Of a stretch of 9,924 nt of DNA, positions 1 to 8,080 are shown piece by piece. The translations under genes were made by a program, and so were the position numbers. Source of the stretch: CAZYWA01 sp964650975 [NCBI: uncultured bacterium]. GTDB taxonomy: Bacteria > JADJOY01. The stretch is taken from NCBI GenBank assembly GCA_964650975.1, contig CAZYWA010000279.1, forward strand, positions 1-9,924, in the 5' to 3' direction. The notes beneath the pieces were generated by a model. The model was not told the origin of the DNA. It saw nothing but the letters and a program-made list of their open reading frames with translations, and made no database searches. The number at the start of each line of letters is the position of its first letter. Within the stretch, counting starts at the first letter, position 1.

Positions 1-430
1 GGCCGCGCATGGAATTGCCGATCGCTTCCGCCACCAGCGCGTGGCCGATCGCCCACTCACCGCCGACACCCAGACCGACGATGCCGCGGCCCAGCAGAAA
101 GATCGCGAGGTTCGGCGCCAGCCCGGCGACCAGCGAGCCGAACGAGTAGAAGAGGATGGTGGTCGCGAGCATCGTGCGCTTGCCGATGCGATCGGCCAAC
201 GCACCCGCCACGATCCCGCCCAGGCCCGAGGTCCCGAGCGCCACGCCCAGCATCCACGCTTCCGCGCTGGGCGTGAGATGAAGATCGTGCCCGACGCGCT
301 CCTTCAGGAAACCGAGCAGCACCAGGTCGTAGAAATCGAACGTCCAGCCGAAGAACGCGAACAGGAAGATCTCGAGCGGAAAGGGCGGCGAATCCGACCG
401 CGCATCCGCGCCACGGGCCGCGACGTTCAT
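1..430 (-). CDS. MFS transporter, metabolite/sialate:H+ symporter type (N-terminal part, runs off left edge)
   Basis: Partial gene: 143 codons are visible from the ATG at 430-428, then the sequence ends. It should encode an inner-membrane major facilitator taking up an organic acid or similar solute with protons. The first transmembrane helix lies at about residues 17-42 and carries acidic residues in GWTFDFYDLVLLGF, a pattern typical of MHS/AAHS/sialate symporters. The loop after helix 2 has the MFS signature A, GALADRIGKR (residues 76-85). Helix 4 carries GLGVGGEWAIG (119-129), characteristic of sugar or organic-acid H+ symporters. The ATG overlaps the stop of the upstream methyltransferase as ATGA. 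No good Shine-Dalgarno lies close to it (AAGGCGG is about 13 bases away), so translational coupling is likely. The substrate cannot be named. Family assignment is confident; the rest of the protein is not seen. Confidence 0.87.
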   Translation of the reverse strand, partial: MNVAARGADARSDSPPFPLEIFLFAFFGWTFDFYDLVLLGFLKERVGHDLHLTPSAEAWMLGVALGTSGLGGIVAGALADRIGKRTMLATTILFYSFGSLVAGLAPNLAIFLLGRGIVGLGVGGEWAIGHALVAEAIGNSMRG

Positions 431-1179
431 CGGCCGCGCTTGACCGCCTTCCACGCCTCTTCGCTCGGCCACTTCGCGGCCCACTCGGCGCTCACGAAGT
501 CGTAGCGCGTCGACGCGTCCGCCGGAGCCTCGAGCTCGAGGAGCTCCAGCACCTCGAGCCCGCACGACCGGAGCAGCCGGATCATCTCGCCGTGGGGAAG
601 GTGGAAATCGACGCTGCCGTCCAGCTCCTCGGTCCGGTGAGCCCCGAACTGCGGCAGGAGCAGCTCGCGTCCCGCCGTGGCGACGTCGGGCGGCAAGACC
701 AGCGTGAGCAGGAAGCCGTTGGTCAGGAAGCGCAGCTCACCGCCGGGGCGCAGCAGCCGCGCGGCTTCCGGCACCCAGCGGTAGGGATCGCACCACAGGC
801 AGGCTCCGTACTCGGAGATCACCAGATCGGCGCACTCGCCGCGCAGCGGCGAGCGCTCGGCGTCGGCGTGGATCAACGGAAACGAGAGCGCGTGCTTCCG
901 CTGCAGTCGTGCCGCCGTGATGAGCTGGGCGAGGGAGTTGTCGAGACCCACGGGACGCGCGCCGCGACGGGCGAGCCACGCCGACACGTAGCCGGTGCCG
1001 CAGCCCAGCTCGACCGCGTCGAGACCGGCGCATCGCTCCGGCAACATCCGCACGCGCGATTCGGCGATCCCCCAGATTCCCCAGCGGGGCTCGCTCGCGC
1101 TCCAGGCTGCTTCACCGGCGGACACGTACTCGCCCGCCCGGCCTTGCCAGTAGCGGCGGTTGGCTTGGACATGATCCAC
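427..1179 (-). CDS. Class I SAM-dependent methyltransferase
   Basis: A 250-residue cytoplasmic methyltransferase of the Methyltransf_11/25 type. Visible motifs are the SAM-binding glycine loop VELGCGTG (residues 56-63), the acidic end of strand 2 in VGLD (D80), a post-motif stretch with D106, motif IV in ADLVISEYGACLWC (117-130), and the LLRPGGELRF segment (142-151). Length is normal for a small-molecule methyltransferase. The start is GTG at 1179-1177: an in-frame TAG lies three codons upstream, so no longer start exists. The ribosome site is weak (AGCAAG). The gene is first in an operon with the MFS transporter, whose ATG overlaps its stop codon. The acceptor is unknown; the YGACLW context of motif IV fits small organic acceptors but proves nothing. 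Confidence 0.88.
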   Translation of the reverse strand: MDHVQANRRYWQGRAGEYVSAGEAAWSASEPRWGIWGIAESRVRMLPERCAGLDAVELGCGTGYVSAWLARRGARPVGLDNSLAQLITAARLQRKHALSFPLIHADAERSPLRGECADLVISEYGACLWCDPYRWVPEAARLLRPGGELRFLTNGFLLTLVLPPDVATAGRELLLPQFGAHRTEELDGSVDFHLPHGEMIRLLRSCGLEVLELLELEAPADASTRYDFVSAEWAAKWPSEEAWKAVKRGR

Positions 1180-1192
1180 GGCTTGCTAGAAT
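1165..1192 (+). promoter_or_regulatory. Candidate sigma70-like promoter for the FG-GAP protein gene
   Basis: TTGGAC (1165-1170) and TAGAAT (1187-1192) are separated by 16 bases. The -10 matches TATAAT at five of six positions; the -35 is weak. It lies over the first codons of the divergent methyltransferase and would give a leader of roughly 50 bases before the GTG at 1247. The leader can form a small stem, AAGCCC (1215-1220) with GGGCTT (1230-1235). Pattern match only. Confidence 0.35.
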
Positions 1193-1246
1193 CGTGGGCC
1201 TCAACCCTCGAGTAAAGCCCCGCCGCCCTGGGCTTCCGGACACGCC

Positions 1247-3765
1247 GTGCCACGGTTCTCGCGACACGCTCTCGCTACCGCTGTGCTCGCCGCGGGCCTC
1301 TGCCTCGCCCACGGAACGGCGTGGGCGTATCAGCCGACCCTGGCCGGGCGCGTCGACTACGCCACCGGCGCCGCGCCGTTCGCGGTGCGCCTCGCGGACA
1401 TGAACGGCGACGGCCGCCTCGACATGGTGACCGCCGATCACGACTCCGACACCGTCTCGGTGCTGCTCGGAAACGGCAACGGCACCTTCCGCGACGCGAT
1501 CCATCACCCCGCCCCATCGGCACCTTTCTCGGTCGCGGTCGGTGACATCGACGGCGACGGGAGCCTCGATGCGCTGGTTGCCGAAAGCGGCAGCGACAGC
1601 ATCGCGGTGCTGCTCGGAAACCGCGACGGCACGTTCCACGACGGCACCCCGATCCCGGTGGGCAAGGCGCCCGCGTCGGTGGTGCTCGGCGACTTCGACT
1701 TGAACGGCACGCCCGACGCCGCGGTGGCCGACCACGACGACGGCGACGTGCGCGTGCTGCTCGGGATCGGGGGCGGCGCGCTGATGGAGGTGGGCCGCTA
1801 CCCGACCGGCGACGGAGCGTGGTCCATCACCACGGGCCGGATCGACGGCGACGCCTTCGACGACCTCGCGGTCGCGAACTCGGAGCTCAACACGGTCTCG
1901 GTGCTGCTCGGGAAGGGAGACGGCTCGTTCCAGCAGCCGCAGAGCTACTACGTGGGCCTCACTCCATGGTCGGTGGCGATCGGCGACGTGAGCGGCGACG
2001 GCAAGGCGGACCTCGCGGTGGCCAGTCGCGACAGCAACACCGTGACCTTGCTGCGCGGCAACGGCGACGGGACCTTCCGCACGCCGTCCCCGGTCAAGGT
2101 GGGCACGGCTCCCAGCACCGTCCTCGAGCTCGATCTCGACGGCGACGGCATCAACGACCTCCTGGTCAGCAACTTCTTCGGCAACTCGCTCTCGGTCTTG
2201 TTCGGCGAGGGCAACGCCGCGTTCCAGCCACCCGTCGACTACCCGGTCGGATCGACGCCCTGGTCGCCGGTCACGGGCGATGTGAACGGCGACGGCATCC
2301 TCGACGTGGCGGTCGCGAACCCCCAGAGCAGCACGGTCTCGGTGCTGCTCGGCACGGGTGGCGGATCGTTCGCGAGCGCGCCGCGGTACGGCTCGGGCGC
2401 GTCACCGCAGATCATGAAGGGCGCCGATCTCGACGGCGACGGCCACCTCGACCTGGTGGTCGCGAACGGCGGCGACATCAACGGCGTCAACGGCGAAGTC
2501 TCGGTACTGCTCGGAAACGGCGACGGCTCCTTCCAGCCGGCGTTGCACTACCTCTCCGGTGCCTATCCGGATTCGGTCGCGATCGCGGACCTGAACCACG
2601 ACGGCCATCTCGACATCGCGGTCGCCAACGTCGCGTCGAGCGACGTGTCGATCTTCCTCGGCTACGGCGACGGCACGTTCGAGAGCCGTGGCCCCTTCCC
2701 CACCGGGACCAGCCCGTGGTGCGTCGCGATCGCGGACCTGAACCACGACGGCAATCCCGACCTGGTCACCGCCGACAACGACGCCGGAGACGTGTCGCTG
2801 CTCTTCGGCAACGGCGACGGAACCTTCGCGCCGGCCCAGAGCCTGCCGGTCGGGCCGCACCCGACCTTCGTGGCCATTGCGCAGCTCGACGGCGACTCCA
2901 ACCGCGACCTGGTGGTGACGAATTACGACGCGGGCACGGTGTCGGTGTTCCTCGGCAAGGGCGACGGAACGTTCCAGCCGAAGAAGACGTTCGCGGCGGG
3001 CGACGGCGCGTGGATGGTCGCGGTCGGCGACCTGGATGGAGACTCCAAGAGGATCTGGTGGTCTCGGACTACGCCCACGGCGGAGCCGCCGTGCTGCGCG
3101 GAAACGGCGACGGCACCTTCCAGGCACCGACCTTCCTCGGCTCCGATCTCTATGCGTGGATCAGCATCGCCGACCTGAACGGCGACGGGTCACCGGACCT
3201 GATCGCCGCGAACCCGAGCGCCAACACCGTCACCGTCGCGCTCGGAAAGGGAGACGGCACGTTCCCGTACATCCAGAGCTACGGCGTGGGAGGCGGCCCG
3301 GACGCCATCGTGATCGGCGACCTGAACGGAGACACGCTCCCCGACGTCGCGGTCGCGAACATCTACACCAACGACGTCTCCGTGCTCCTCAACATCACGC
3401 CGCCTTGCCACGCGCTGACCACGACGCACATCGGCCTGGGCGACGACCCGACCGCCGTTCCCGCCAATTCGCCCGGCTGTCCGGCGGGAAGCTTCCAGGC
3501 GGGCGACGTCGTGCAGCTCGTCGCGGCGCCCGCCCCGGGCTCACCGGTCTCGGGCTGGTGGGGCACCGACGACGACACGTCGTCGGCCACGATCGACTTC
3601 GTGACGATGCCAGCGGCCGACCTGACCGTCACGGTCCGCTACGACGTGCTCACGTGCGGCGGGATCGCTGACGGCGCGGATCCATCGGCGGTCGCGAGCG
3701 CGGCGACGCGGGTCGCCGCCATGCTCGGCACGATCGCGCTGCTTCGCTCGCGCCGCTCGGCCTGA
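1247..3765 (+). CDS. Secreted FG-GAP/VCBS repeat protein with C-terminal InlB-B-repeat-like domain (frameshifted near 3047-3052)
   Basis: The repaired product would be 839 residues. As written, the frame starting at GTG 1247 ends at 3178 (643 residues), while the true C-terminus continues in another frame to the TGA at 3763-3765. A signal peptide (1-27) ends in AWA before YQP. Residues 44 onward are 14 tandem repeats of about 49 residues, each with a calcium-loop core like DLNGDGSPD, a VSVLLG strand and a G-NGDGTF turn. After the repeats comes a Cys-containing segment and a domain with VVQLVAAPAPGS, GWWG and FVTMPAADLTVTVRYD, matching the divergent InlB B-repeat family. The tail is mildly hydrophobic and ends RSRRSA. 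There is no catalytic motif. The protein is probably exported and adhesive or ligand-binding, stabilised by calcium. GTG is the best start because it gives the complete signal peptide; the ribosome site is poor. Confidence 0.85.
1376..3390 (+). repeat. Array of 14 FG-GAP/VCBS repeats (about 147 bp per unit)
   Basis: Units start at residues 44, 93, 142, 191, 240, 289, 338, 387, 441, 490, 539 and 588 of the first frame, then two more follow beyond the frameshift. All are 49 residues except unit 8, which has a five-residue insertion (GDINGVNGEV region), and unit 14, which stops after its VSVLL strand. The segment before unit 1 (LAGRVDYATGAA) resembles the tail of a unit, so it probably supplies the missing outer strand. 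Calcium loops are degenerate in units 3 (DFDLNGTPD) and 4 (RIDGDAFDD). Confidence 0.85.
3047..3052 (+). other. Single-base deletion (frameshift) inside FG-GAP repeat 12
   Basis: The sequence reads AAGAGGAT where repeat logic requires AAG GAG GAT. Up to K601 (3047-3049) the first frame gives GDLDGDSK; from GAG at 3049-3051 the other frame gives EDLVVSDYAHGG, exactly the continuation expected of a unit (compare GDGSPDLIAANPSAN). Inserting one G restores an 840-codon frame from 1247 to 3765. Both halves are well conserved, so this is either a sequencing/assembly error or a very recent mutation. Confidence 0.85.
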
Positions 3766-3778
3766 GCCCGAGCGGCGC
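3750..3778. terminator. Hairpin between convergent genes, candidate bidirectional terminator
   Basis: GCGCCGCTCGG (3750-3760) and CCGAGCGGCGC (3768-3778) form a perfect 11-bp stem with a 7-base loop that contains the stop codon of the plus-strand gene. An alternative 8-bp stem, CGGCGCCG (3773-3780) with CGGCGCCG (3784-3791), overlaps the stop codon of the minus-strand gene. No T-run follows on either strand, so it is not a textbook intrinsic terminator, but the position between two convergent genes supports that role. Confidence 0.5.
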
Positions 3779-3780
3779 CG

Positions 3781-6700
3781 TCACGGCGCCGAGCAGCCGC
3801 CCGGGGTCGCCGGGTTGCAGTCGTCGTCCAGGCCGTTGCCGGGGATTTCCGTCATGCCCGGGTTGATGTTCGCGTTGGCGTCGTTGCAGTCGAGCTGCGG
3901 GTGCGCGCAGTCGGCCGACGCGGGATTGCCGTAGCCGTCGGCGTCCAGGTCCTTGCAGTCCTTGGTCGCCGGGTTGCAATCGTCGTCGAGGCCGTTGCCA
4001 GGGATTTCGGTCTTGCCCGGATTGACGCTGGCGTTGGCGTCGTTGCAGTCGGTGTTGTTGATGACGTAGCCGGCGGGCTGGGCGCACGCCTGCGTCGTGA
4101 CCGCCGGGTTGCCGTAGTTGTCGCCGTCGGCGTCCCGGTAGAACGTGGTGCTGACACCTTCGTCGGTCTGGCCGTTGCAGTTGTCGTCGATGCCGTTGCA
4201 GACCTCGGCCGCGCCCGGGTGGACGCTCGACGCCGAGTCGTTGCAGTCGGTGCTGTTGGCCACGTAACCGGCCGGTGCCGAGCACGCTTGCGTCGTCACG
4301 GCGAGGTTGCCGAAGGTGTCGCCGTCGGCGTCGCGGTAGAAGGTGATCGTCACCCCCTCATCGATCGTGCCGTTGCAGTTGTCGTCGACACCGTTGCAGC
4401 TCTCGGCGGCGCCGGGGTGGACCGAGGCGTTTGCATCGTTGCAGTCGATGGCTCCGCACACGCCTCCCGAAACGGAGTAGCCGTCGCCGTCGGCGTCCAC
4501 GCAATCGGGAGTCGCCGCGTTGCAGTCGTCGTCGACACCGTTTCCAGGCACCTCCGCGTGGCCCGGGTTCACGCTGGCGTTCGAATCGTTGCAGTCGACC
4601 GGGCCGCACACGCCGCCCGAGACGGAGTAGCCGTCGGCATCCGCGTCCACGCAGTCGGGCGTCGCGGCGTTGCAGTCGTCGTCGGTGCCGTTGCCCGGCA
4701 CCTCCGCGTGGCCTGGATTCACGGCCGGATCGTCGTCGTGGCAGTCCGCCTCGGGATGCGTGCAAGTGGCCGAGGCGGGGTTCCCGTAGCCGTCGTGGTC
4801 GATGTCGGTGCAGGTGTCGCACGCGTCACCGATGCCGTCGTTGTCGACGTCCGACTGATTGGAGTTCGCGACCGTCGGGCAGTTGTCGACGCTGTCCGGC
4901 ACACCGTCGTTGTCCGTATCGAGTGGCGGCATCGTGAAGAAGTAGGCCGCACCGGCGTTGAACGCTTTCTGATCGTCCGTCGCGGCACCGATCAGCATCC
5001 AGGAGCCCGACAGCGACACGTCCGAGCCGAACTGCTTGAGCGTCGTGACGTCGCCCGGCGTGACCTTGGCGTAGTAGCTCCAGGTGCTGCCGTTCTTCTT
5101 GTAGAGGTAGACGGCACCGGTCGATGAATTGTCACCCTCGGCTCCGATGGCGACGAAGCCCCCCAGCATCTGCACGCTGTCGCCGAACGAATCGCCGGCG
5201 GCGATGTCGGGAGATTGGATCTTCGCCGACTGCGTCCATGTGGTGCCGTTCCAGCCGAAGACGTAGGCCGCTCCCGCGGTCGACGCGGGCTGATCGTGGA
5301 ACGGCGATCCGATCACGATCGTGGTCCCATCCGTGTCCATGCCGGCGCCGAAGGAATCGAAGTTGCCGCCGTCCGACGGAAGAAGCGTCGCGTCGAGCCC
5401 CCAGGTTCCCGCGCCGTTCTTCCGGTAAACCTGGACCCTGCCCGTCCCGGTCTCCCAGAAGCCCACCAGGATCAGGTTCCCTCTGAGCTTGACGATGGCT
5501 CCGTTGATACTGGGCAGACCCGTGCTGATGGCTTGCGTCTGTGTCCAGACGGTGCCGCTGCGCTCGAAGACGTAGACCTTCTGCACCGTCGCGCTGCCTT
5601 CGCCGACCACGACGGTGTTGCCCTCGACCGCGACCGACGTGCCGAACATCGAGACCGCCGGGGTCGCGGTCAGCACGGCCTCCTGTGCCCAGGTCGATCC
5701 GGTTCTCCGGAACACGTTCGCCCTCGCGGCCCCGTAGTCGCCCACCACCACGGTGTCGCCGCTGATGCCGATCGTCCGCCCCCAGAGGGACGACGCTTGG
5801 CCCGTCGACGGGAGCAACTTCGCTTCCTGGACCCACGTGGTGCCGCTGTACGAGTACACGTAAGCGGATCCGGAGTCGGTGCCCTGATCGTCGTCGGCCT
5901 CCGAGCCGATCGCGGCGCGTGTGCCGTCGATCGAGACCGCGATCCCGAACTGATCGCTCGAGGCGCCGTCGACCGCCATCACCTTCTGCTTTTGATCGAC
6001 GTTGAGGTCACACGCGTCACCCTTCCCGTCGCCATCCGAGTCGTGCTGGTCCGAGTTCGGAACCGTGGGGCAGTTGTCGGCAATGTCCTCGATGCCGTCC
6101 CCGTCGGTGTCGAGGCCGGGCACGCGGAAGCCCGCGACGATCGGCGCCGAGATGTTCCCGGTGCGGTGGTTGTCGCGCTGATCGGTGATGCCGGTGGGGA
6201 AACCGTTGAACGAAACGCCCGGATTCGAGAAGCGCTGCACGCGGGTACAGCCGAGCGTGCACGGATCGGCGTACGACATCACGGTGCGGAACGACCCGTC
6301 CACGTAGTGGCCGTAGGACCACACGAAGGAGGCCGAGGTGGGCGGCTGGATGCCGTTCTCGGGATTGTGCTCGAAGCCCAGGTTGTGGCCGTGCTCGTGG
6401 GCGTACGAAAGGTTTCCGACCGCGCAGGACCGCACCGTCACCTGGAACGCCGACTCGGAGAAGCCCGACGAGATCGAGCGCTGCACGTACGCCTGCCCGC
6501 ACACTCCCGATCCGCCGTTCTCGACCACCAGCGACACCAGGTCGGCGTAGTACTGGTTCCGCATCGCCTTCACGGTGGCGTCTCCGGCGACCCACGCGAG
6601 ATCGGTGCCGGTGTTGTTCGAGTCGTTGTGATTCACCAGCGCCGTGTGCACCAGGTTGAAATGGACGTCGATGCCGCTCGCGGTGAACGACGTGTTGGCC

Positions 6701-7380
6701 ACGTCGACCGCCGACTGGATCGTGGTGTCCATGCTCGCCGCGCCGCCGGCGGCGGCCTGCGCCTGCGGCGTGTACACGGTGAGGATGTCGATCTGCGAGA
6801 CCGAGGCGCTCGTGAGGTTGCCGCGCGAGACGTCGGCGAGCGGACGGCCCGGAATCGGGTCCGCCACCACGCCGTCACCGTCGTTGGTCGCGCAGGGCGG
6901 GAAGAGACTCTGGTCGAGCCTCATCAGCCGGTGGGCGCCGCCGCGCGGCTGGATCTCGTAGACCTCGTCCTTGAGGGTGATCAACCCCGCGAGCAACCCG
7001 TGCTTCACGGTGAGAGTGATGTCGCCTTCGGAGGCACCGCCGTCCGCGGCCGGGACGCCGCGCCACGCGAAGTCGCCCTTTCCGCGCGACTCGAAGCCGG
7101 TGCGGTTGGCCTTGAAGGTCGAGCCGTCGGTGCGTGACAGCGTGATCGACGCCGGGTTGGCCGCGAGCGCCGCGAAATCGACGCTGATCGGCACCTCGGC
7201 CACCGAGGCGGGCGACGCGGGAGGGCCTTGCAGCGTGGCGCCGGTGGGCGCGAACACCGGCGACTGCGCCGACGCCGCGAGCGCGCTCGCCGCGACGATT
7301 GCCAGCGCCAGACCGAGAGCGCGCAGGCGTGCGAAACCACGCGGGCAAACGAATCCCGTCCTAGAGCTGCGGTACTGCAT
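3781..7380 (-). CDS. Secreted metzincin-type (M12B/reprolysin-like) zinc metalloprotease with TSP3, FG-GAP propeller and MopE-like repeats
   Basis: A 1199-residue exported protease. A signal peptide with an Arg-rich start and hydrophobic core (21-38) ends at ASA before QSP. Residues 39 to about 190 form a propeptide-like domain with a lone Cys163 in LFPPCATND. The catalytic domain (about 195-420) has the full zinc motif [11 protein letters not shown] (328-338) and a Met-turn VMSYADPC (M368), so it should be active. There follow a thrombospondin type 3 unit (424-458), seven integrin-like FG-GAP units (459-816), a second TSP3 unit (821-855) and six MopE-like repeats (856-1193). The substrate is presumably extracellular protein or peptide. 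The TSP3 and MopE units would bind calcium or other metals. The ATG at 7380 is preceded by GGGGGGGAA about six bases away. There is no C-terminal anchor, so the enzyme is probably released. It lies convergent with the FG-GAP protein, 15 bases away. Confidence 0.92.
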   Translation of the reverse strand: MQYRSSRTGFVCPRGFARLRALGLALAIVAASALAASAQSPVFAPTGATLQGPPASPASVAEVPISVDFAALAANPASITLSRTDGSTFKANRTGFESRGKGDFAWRGVPAADGGASEGDITLTVKHGLLAGLITLKDEVYEIQPRGGAHRLMRLDQSLFPPCATNDGDGVVADPIPGRPLADVSRGNLTSASVSQIDILTVYTPQAQAAAGGAASMDTTIQSAVDVANTSFTASGIDVHFNLVHTALVNHNDSNNTGTDLAWVAGDATVKAMRNQYYADLVSLVVENGGSGVCGQAYVQRSISSGFSESAFQVTVRSCAVGNLSYAHEHGHNLGFEHNPENGIQPPTSASFVWSYGHYVDGSFRTVMSYADPCTLGCTRVQRFSNPGVSFNGFPTGITDQRDNHRTGNISAPIVAGFRVPGLDTDGDGIEDIADNCPTVPNSDQHDSDGDGKGDACDLNVDQKQKVMAVDGASSDQFGIAVSIDGTRAAIGSEADDDQGTDSGSAYVYSYSGTTWVQEAKLLPSTGQASSLWGRTIGISGDTVVVGDYGAARANVFRRTGSTWAQEAVLTATPAVSMFGTSVAVEGNTVVVGEGSATVQKVYVFERSGTVWTQTQAISTGLPSINGAIVKLRGNLILVGFWETGTGRVQVYRKNGAGTWGLDATLLPSDGGNFDSFGAGMDTDGTTIVIGSPFHDQPASTAGAAYVFGWNGTTWTQSAKIQSPDIAAGDSFGDSVQMLGGFVAIGAEGDNSSTGAVYLYKKNGSTWSYYAKVTPGDVTTLKQFGSDVSLSGSWMLIGAATDDQKAFNAGAAYFFTMPPLDTDNDGVPDSVDNCPTVANSNQSDVDNDGIGDACDTCTDIDHDGYGNPASATCTHPEADCHDDDPAVNPGHAEVPGNGTDDDCNAATPDCVDADADGYSVSGGVCGPVDCNDSNASVNPGHAEVPGNGVDDDCNAATPDCVDADGDGYSVSGGVCGAIDCNDANASVHPGAAESCNGVDDNCNGTIDEGVTITFYRDADGDTFGNLAVTTQACSAPAGYVANSTDCNDSASSVHPGAAEVCNGIDDNCNGQTDEGVSTTFYRDADGDNYGNPAVTTQACAQPAGYVINNTDCNDANASVNPGKTEIPGNGLDDDCNPATKDCKDLDADGYGNPASADCAHPQLDCNDANANINPGMTEIPGNGLDDDCNPATPGGCSAP
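3802..4815 (-). repeat. Six MopE-like (putative metal-binding) repeats in the protease C-terminus
   Basis: Protein units are at residues 856-908, 909-958, 959-1010, 1011-1076, 1077-1140 and 1141-1193. Each has a D-x-D-x-D-G-Y/F head, a DCND-x(5-6)-PG centre and a GxDDDCN or GxDDNCNG tail. Heads come in three kinds: DGYGNPAS (units 1 and 6), [11 protein letters not shown] (2 and 3) and FYRDADGD (4 and 5). Tails come in two: PGNG (1, 2, 5, 6) and CNG (3, 4). The family is named for Methylococcus MopE; metal binding here is not shown. Confidence 0.85.
4917..6006 (-). repeat. Seven FG-GAP_2 (integrin-alpha-like) repeats forming a likely beta-propeller in the protease
   Basis: Between the two TSP3 units, residues 459-816 contain seven units of about 47-55 residues. 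Each has an FG-x-S/A-V or similar start, a TVVVG-like strand, an AYVF/VYVF strand and a W-x-QEAKL-like end. Seven matches the blade number of integrin-alpha propellers. The opening segment VDQKQKV looks like the closing strand of the last unit. The units differ clearly from those of the neighbouring FG-GAP gene, so the two propellers are not recent copies of each other. Confidence 0.75.
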
Positions 7381-7433
7381 GGGCGTTCCCCCCCAGGTGC
7401 GCCGGTCCAGCAGGCTTGGGCCGGCTACCGCCC

Positions 7434-7474
7434 GATTCGAATGTTTATACGTCCCTCACCGGGACCTTCGAATC
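7434..7474 (-). promoter_or_regulatory. Candidate promoter and operator-like nested inverted repeats upstream of the metalloprotease
   Basis: On the minus strand, TTCGAA (7472-7467) and TATAAA (7449-7444) sit 17 bases apart. The -10 matches five of six positions, the -35 only three. The leader would be about 57 bases. The same stretch holds an outer inverted repeat GATTCGAA (7434-7441)/TTCGAATC (7467-7474) and an inner one GTCCC (7451-7455)/GGGAC (7461-7465). The two TTCGAA palindromes are 31 bases apart, about three helical turns, which suggests a dimeric regulator. This stretch is more AT-rich than its surroundings. Confidence 0.4.
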
Positions 7475-7524
7475 CTACGCTTTAACTCGGACGTTTCGCA
7501 ATTGCATGTGGTGGTCTCGTGATT

Positions 7525-7551
7525 TTCCGTGCGATTTCAATGCGTACGGAA
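7525..7551 (-). terminator. Stem-loop downstream of the cupin gene, possible terminator
   Basis: Seventeen bases after the cupin stop, TTCCGT and ACGGAA form a 6-bp stem extended inward by two more pairs past one mismatch, around a loop of about nine bases. No T-run follows on the minus strand, so termination is only a suggestion. The rest of 7475-7567 shows nothing else I can name. Confidence 0.25.
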
Positions 7552-7567
7552 GGCGCGACGGGCCCAT

Positions 7568-8080
7568 TCAGCCCTTCGACGGGGCGCGCCGCGCGTCGGG
7601 CAAGCCGTCGTGCGGACCGAGCGGACGCTCGGGTGCGTCTTCCCACCAGTCCTTGCCGAGCTGCGCGCGACGCTCTGGATTCCGCGGATAAACGAGCTGA
7701 TTGTCGGCGCGGTTGCGATCGCCGACCACCAGCAAGCGGGCCGGCTCGGCCGAGTTGTTGATGAAGGTGTGCGAGATGCCGGTGCCGGCGGGGAACCCGA
7801 CGGCGTCGCCCGCGGCGAGCGGGAAGATCTCGCCGTCGATCCACGCATCGACGTTACCCTCGATCACGTACACGAATTCTTCCTCGGTCTTCTCGGCGTG
7901 CGGATACGACGTCCGCCGCCCCGGCAGCAGCAGCTCGTGATGGATGCCGAGGCGGGTGAGACCGAAGGTGCGGCCGAACGGCGAGCCGATGCTCAAGAGC
8001 TCGTCGCTGCCGGGGTAATGGGAATCGTCGGCCTCCTGGACCTCTTTCCAGTGCTTGATGAAGCGTGGTCGCTCGGTCAT
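7568..8080 (-). CDS. Cupin-domain protein
   Basis: A 170-residue single-domain cupin, likely cytoplasmic. Cupin motif 1 is seen as H61-x-E63-x4-E68-x6-G75 (within PHAEKTEEEFVYVIEG), and motif 2 as G91-x5-P97-x-G99-x4-H104-x3-N108 (GDAVGFPAGTGISHTFIN). The second His of motif 1 is replaced by Glu63, so metal binding may be altered but H61, E68 and H104 remain. The start is ATG at 8080-8078, with a strong AAAGGAG six bases upstream, inside the end of the glycosyltransferase gene; the reading frame is open far upstream but that part is not coding. The stop of the glycosyltransferase overlaps this ATG (ATGA), so the two form an operon. The reaction is unknown: such proteins can be isomerases, dioxygenases or ligand-binding proteins. 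Confidence 0.88.
   Translation of the reverse strand: MTERPRFIKHWKEVQEADDSHYPGSDELLSIGSPFGRTFGLTRLGIHHELLLPGRRTSYPHAEKTEEEFVYVIEGNVDAWIDGEIFPLAAGDAVGFPAGTGISHTFINNSAEPARLLVVGDRNRADNQLVYPRNPERRAQLGKDWWEDAPERPLGPHDGLPDARRAPSKG

Noticed and set aside
1215-1235. Small stem AAGCCC/GGGCTT in the leader before the GTG at 1247, considered as a riboswitch or attenuator
   Set aside because: Only six base pairs, no conserved aptamer, no T-run and no alternative structure.
1819-3048. Upstream part of the second-frame open reading frame in the FG-GAP gene
   Set aside because: It is Arg-rich nonsense over the repeats; only the part after the frameshift (from 3049) is coding.
1376-3390. Regular 147-bp periodicity considered as a CRISPR or satellite array
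   Set aside because: The period matches 49-residue protein repeats with changing third positions; there are no identical direct repeats with unique spacers.
4431-4937. Plus-strand Arg/Ser/Cys-rich frame over the MopE repeats
   Set aside because: It is a direct shadow of the repeated codons on the other strand, with no independent support.
3901-7137. Long plus-strand open frames (408 and 640 codons) opposite the metalloprotease
   Set aside because: They are rich in Arg/Val/Asp with no domain or signal, follow the repeat structure of the minus-strand gene in mirror image, and arise from high GC content.
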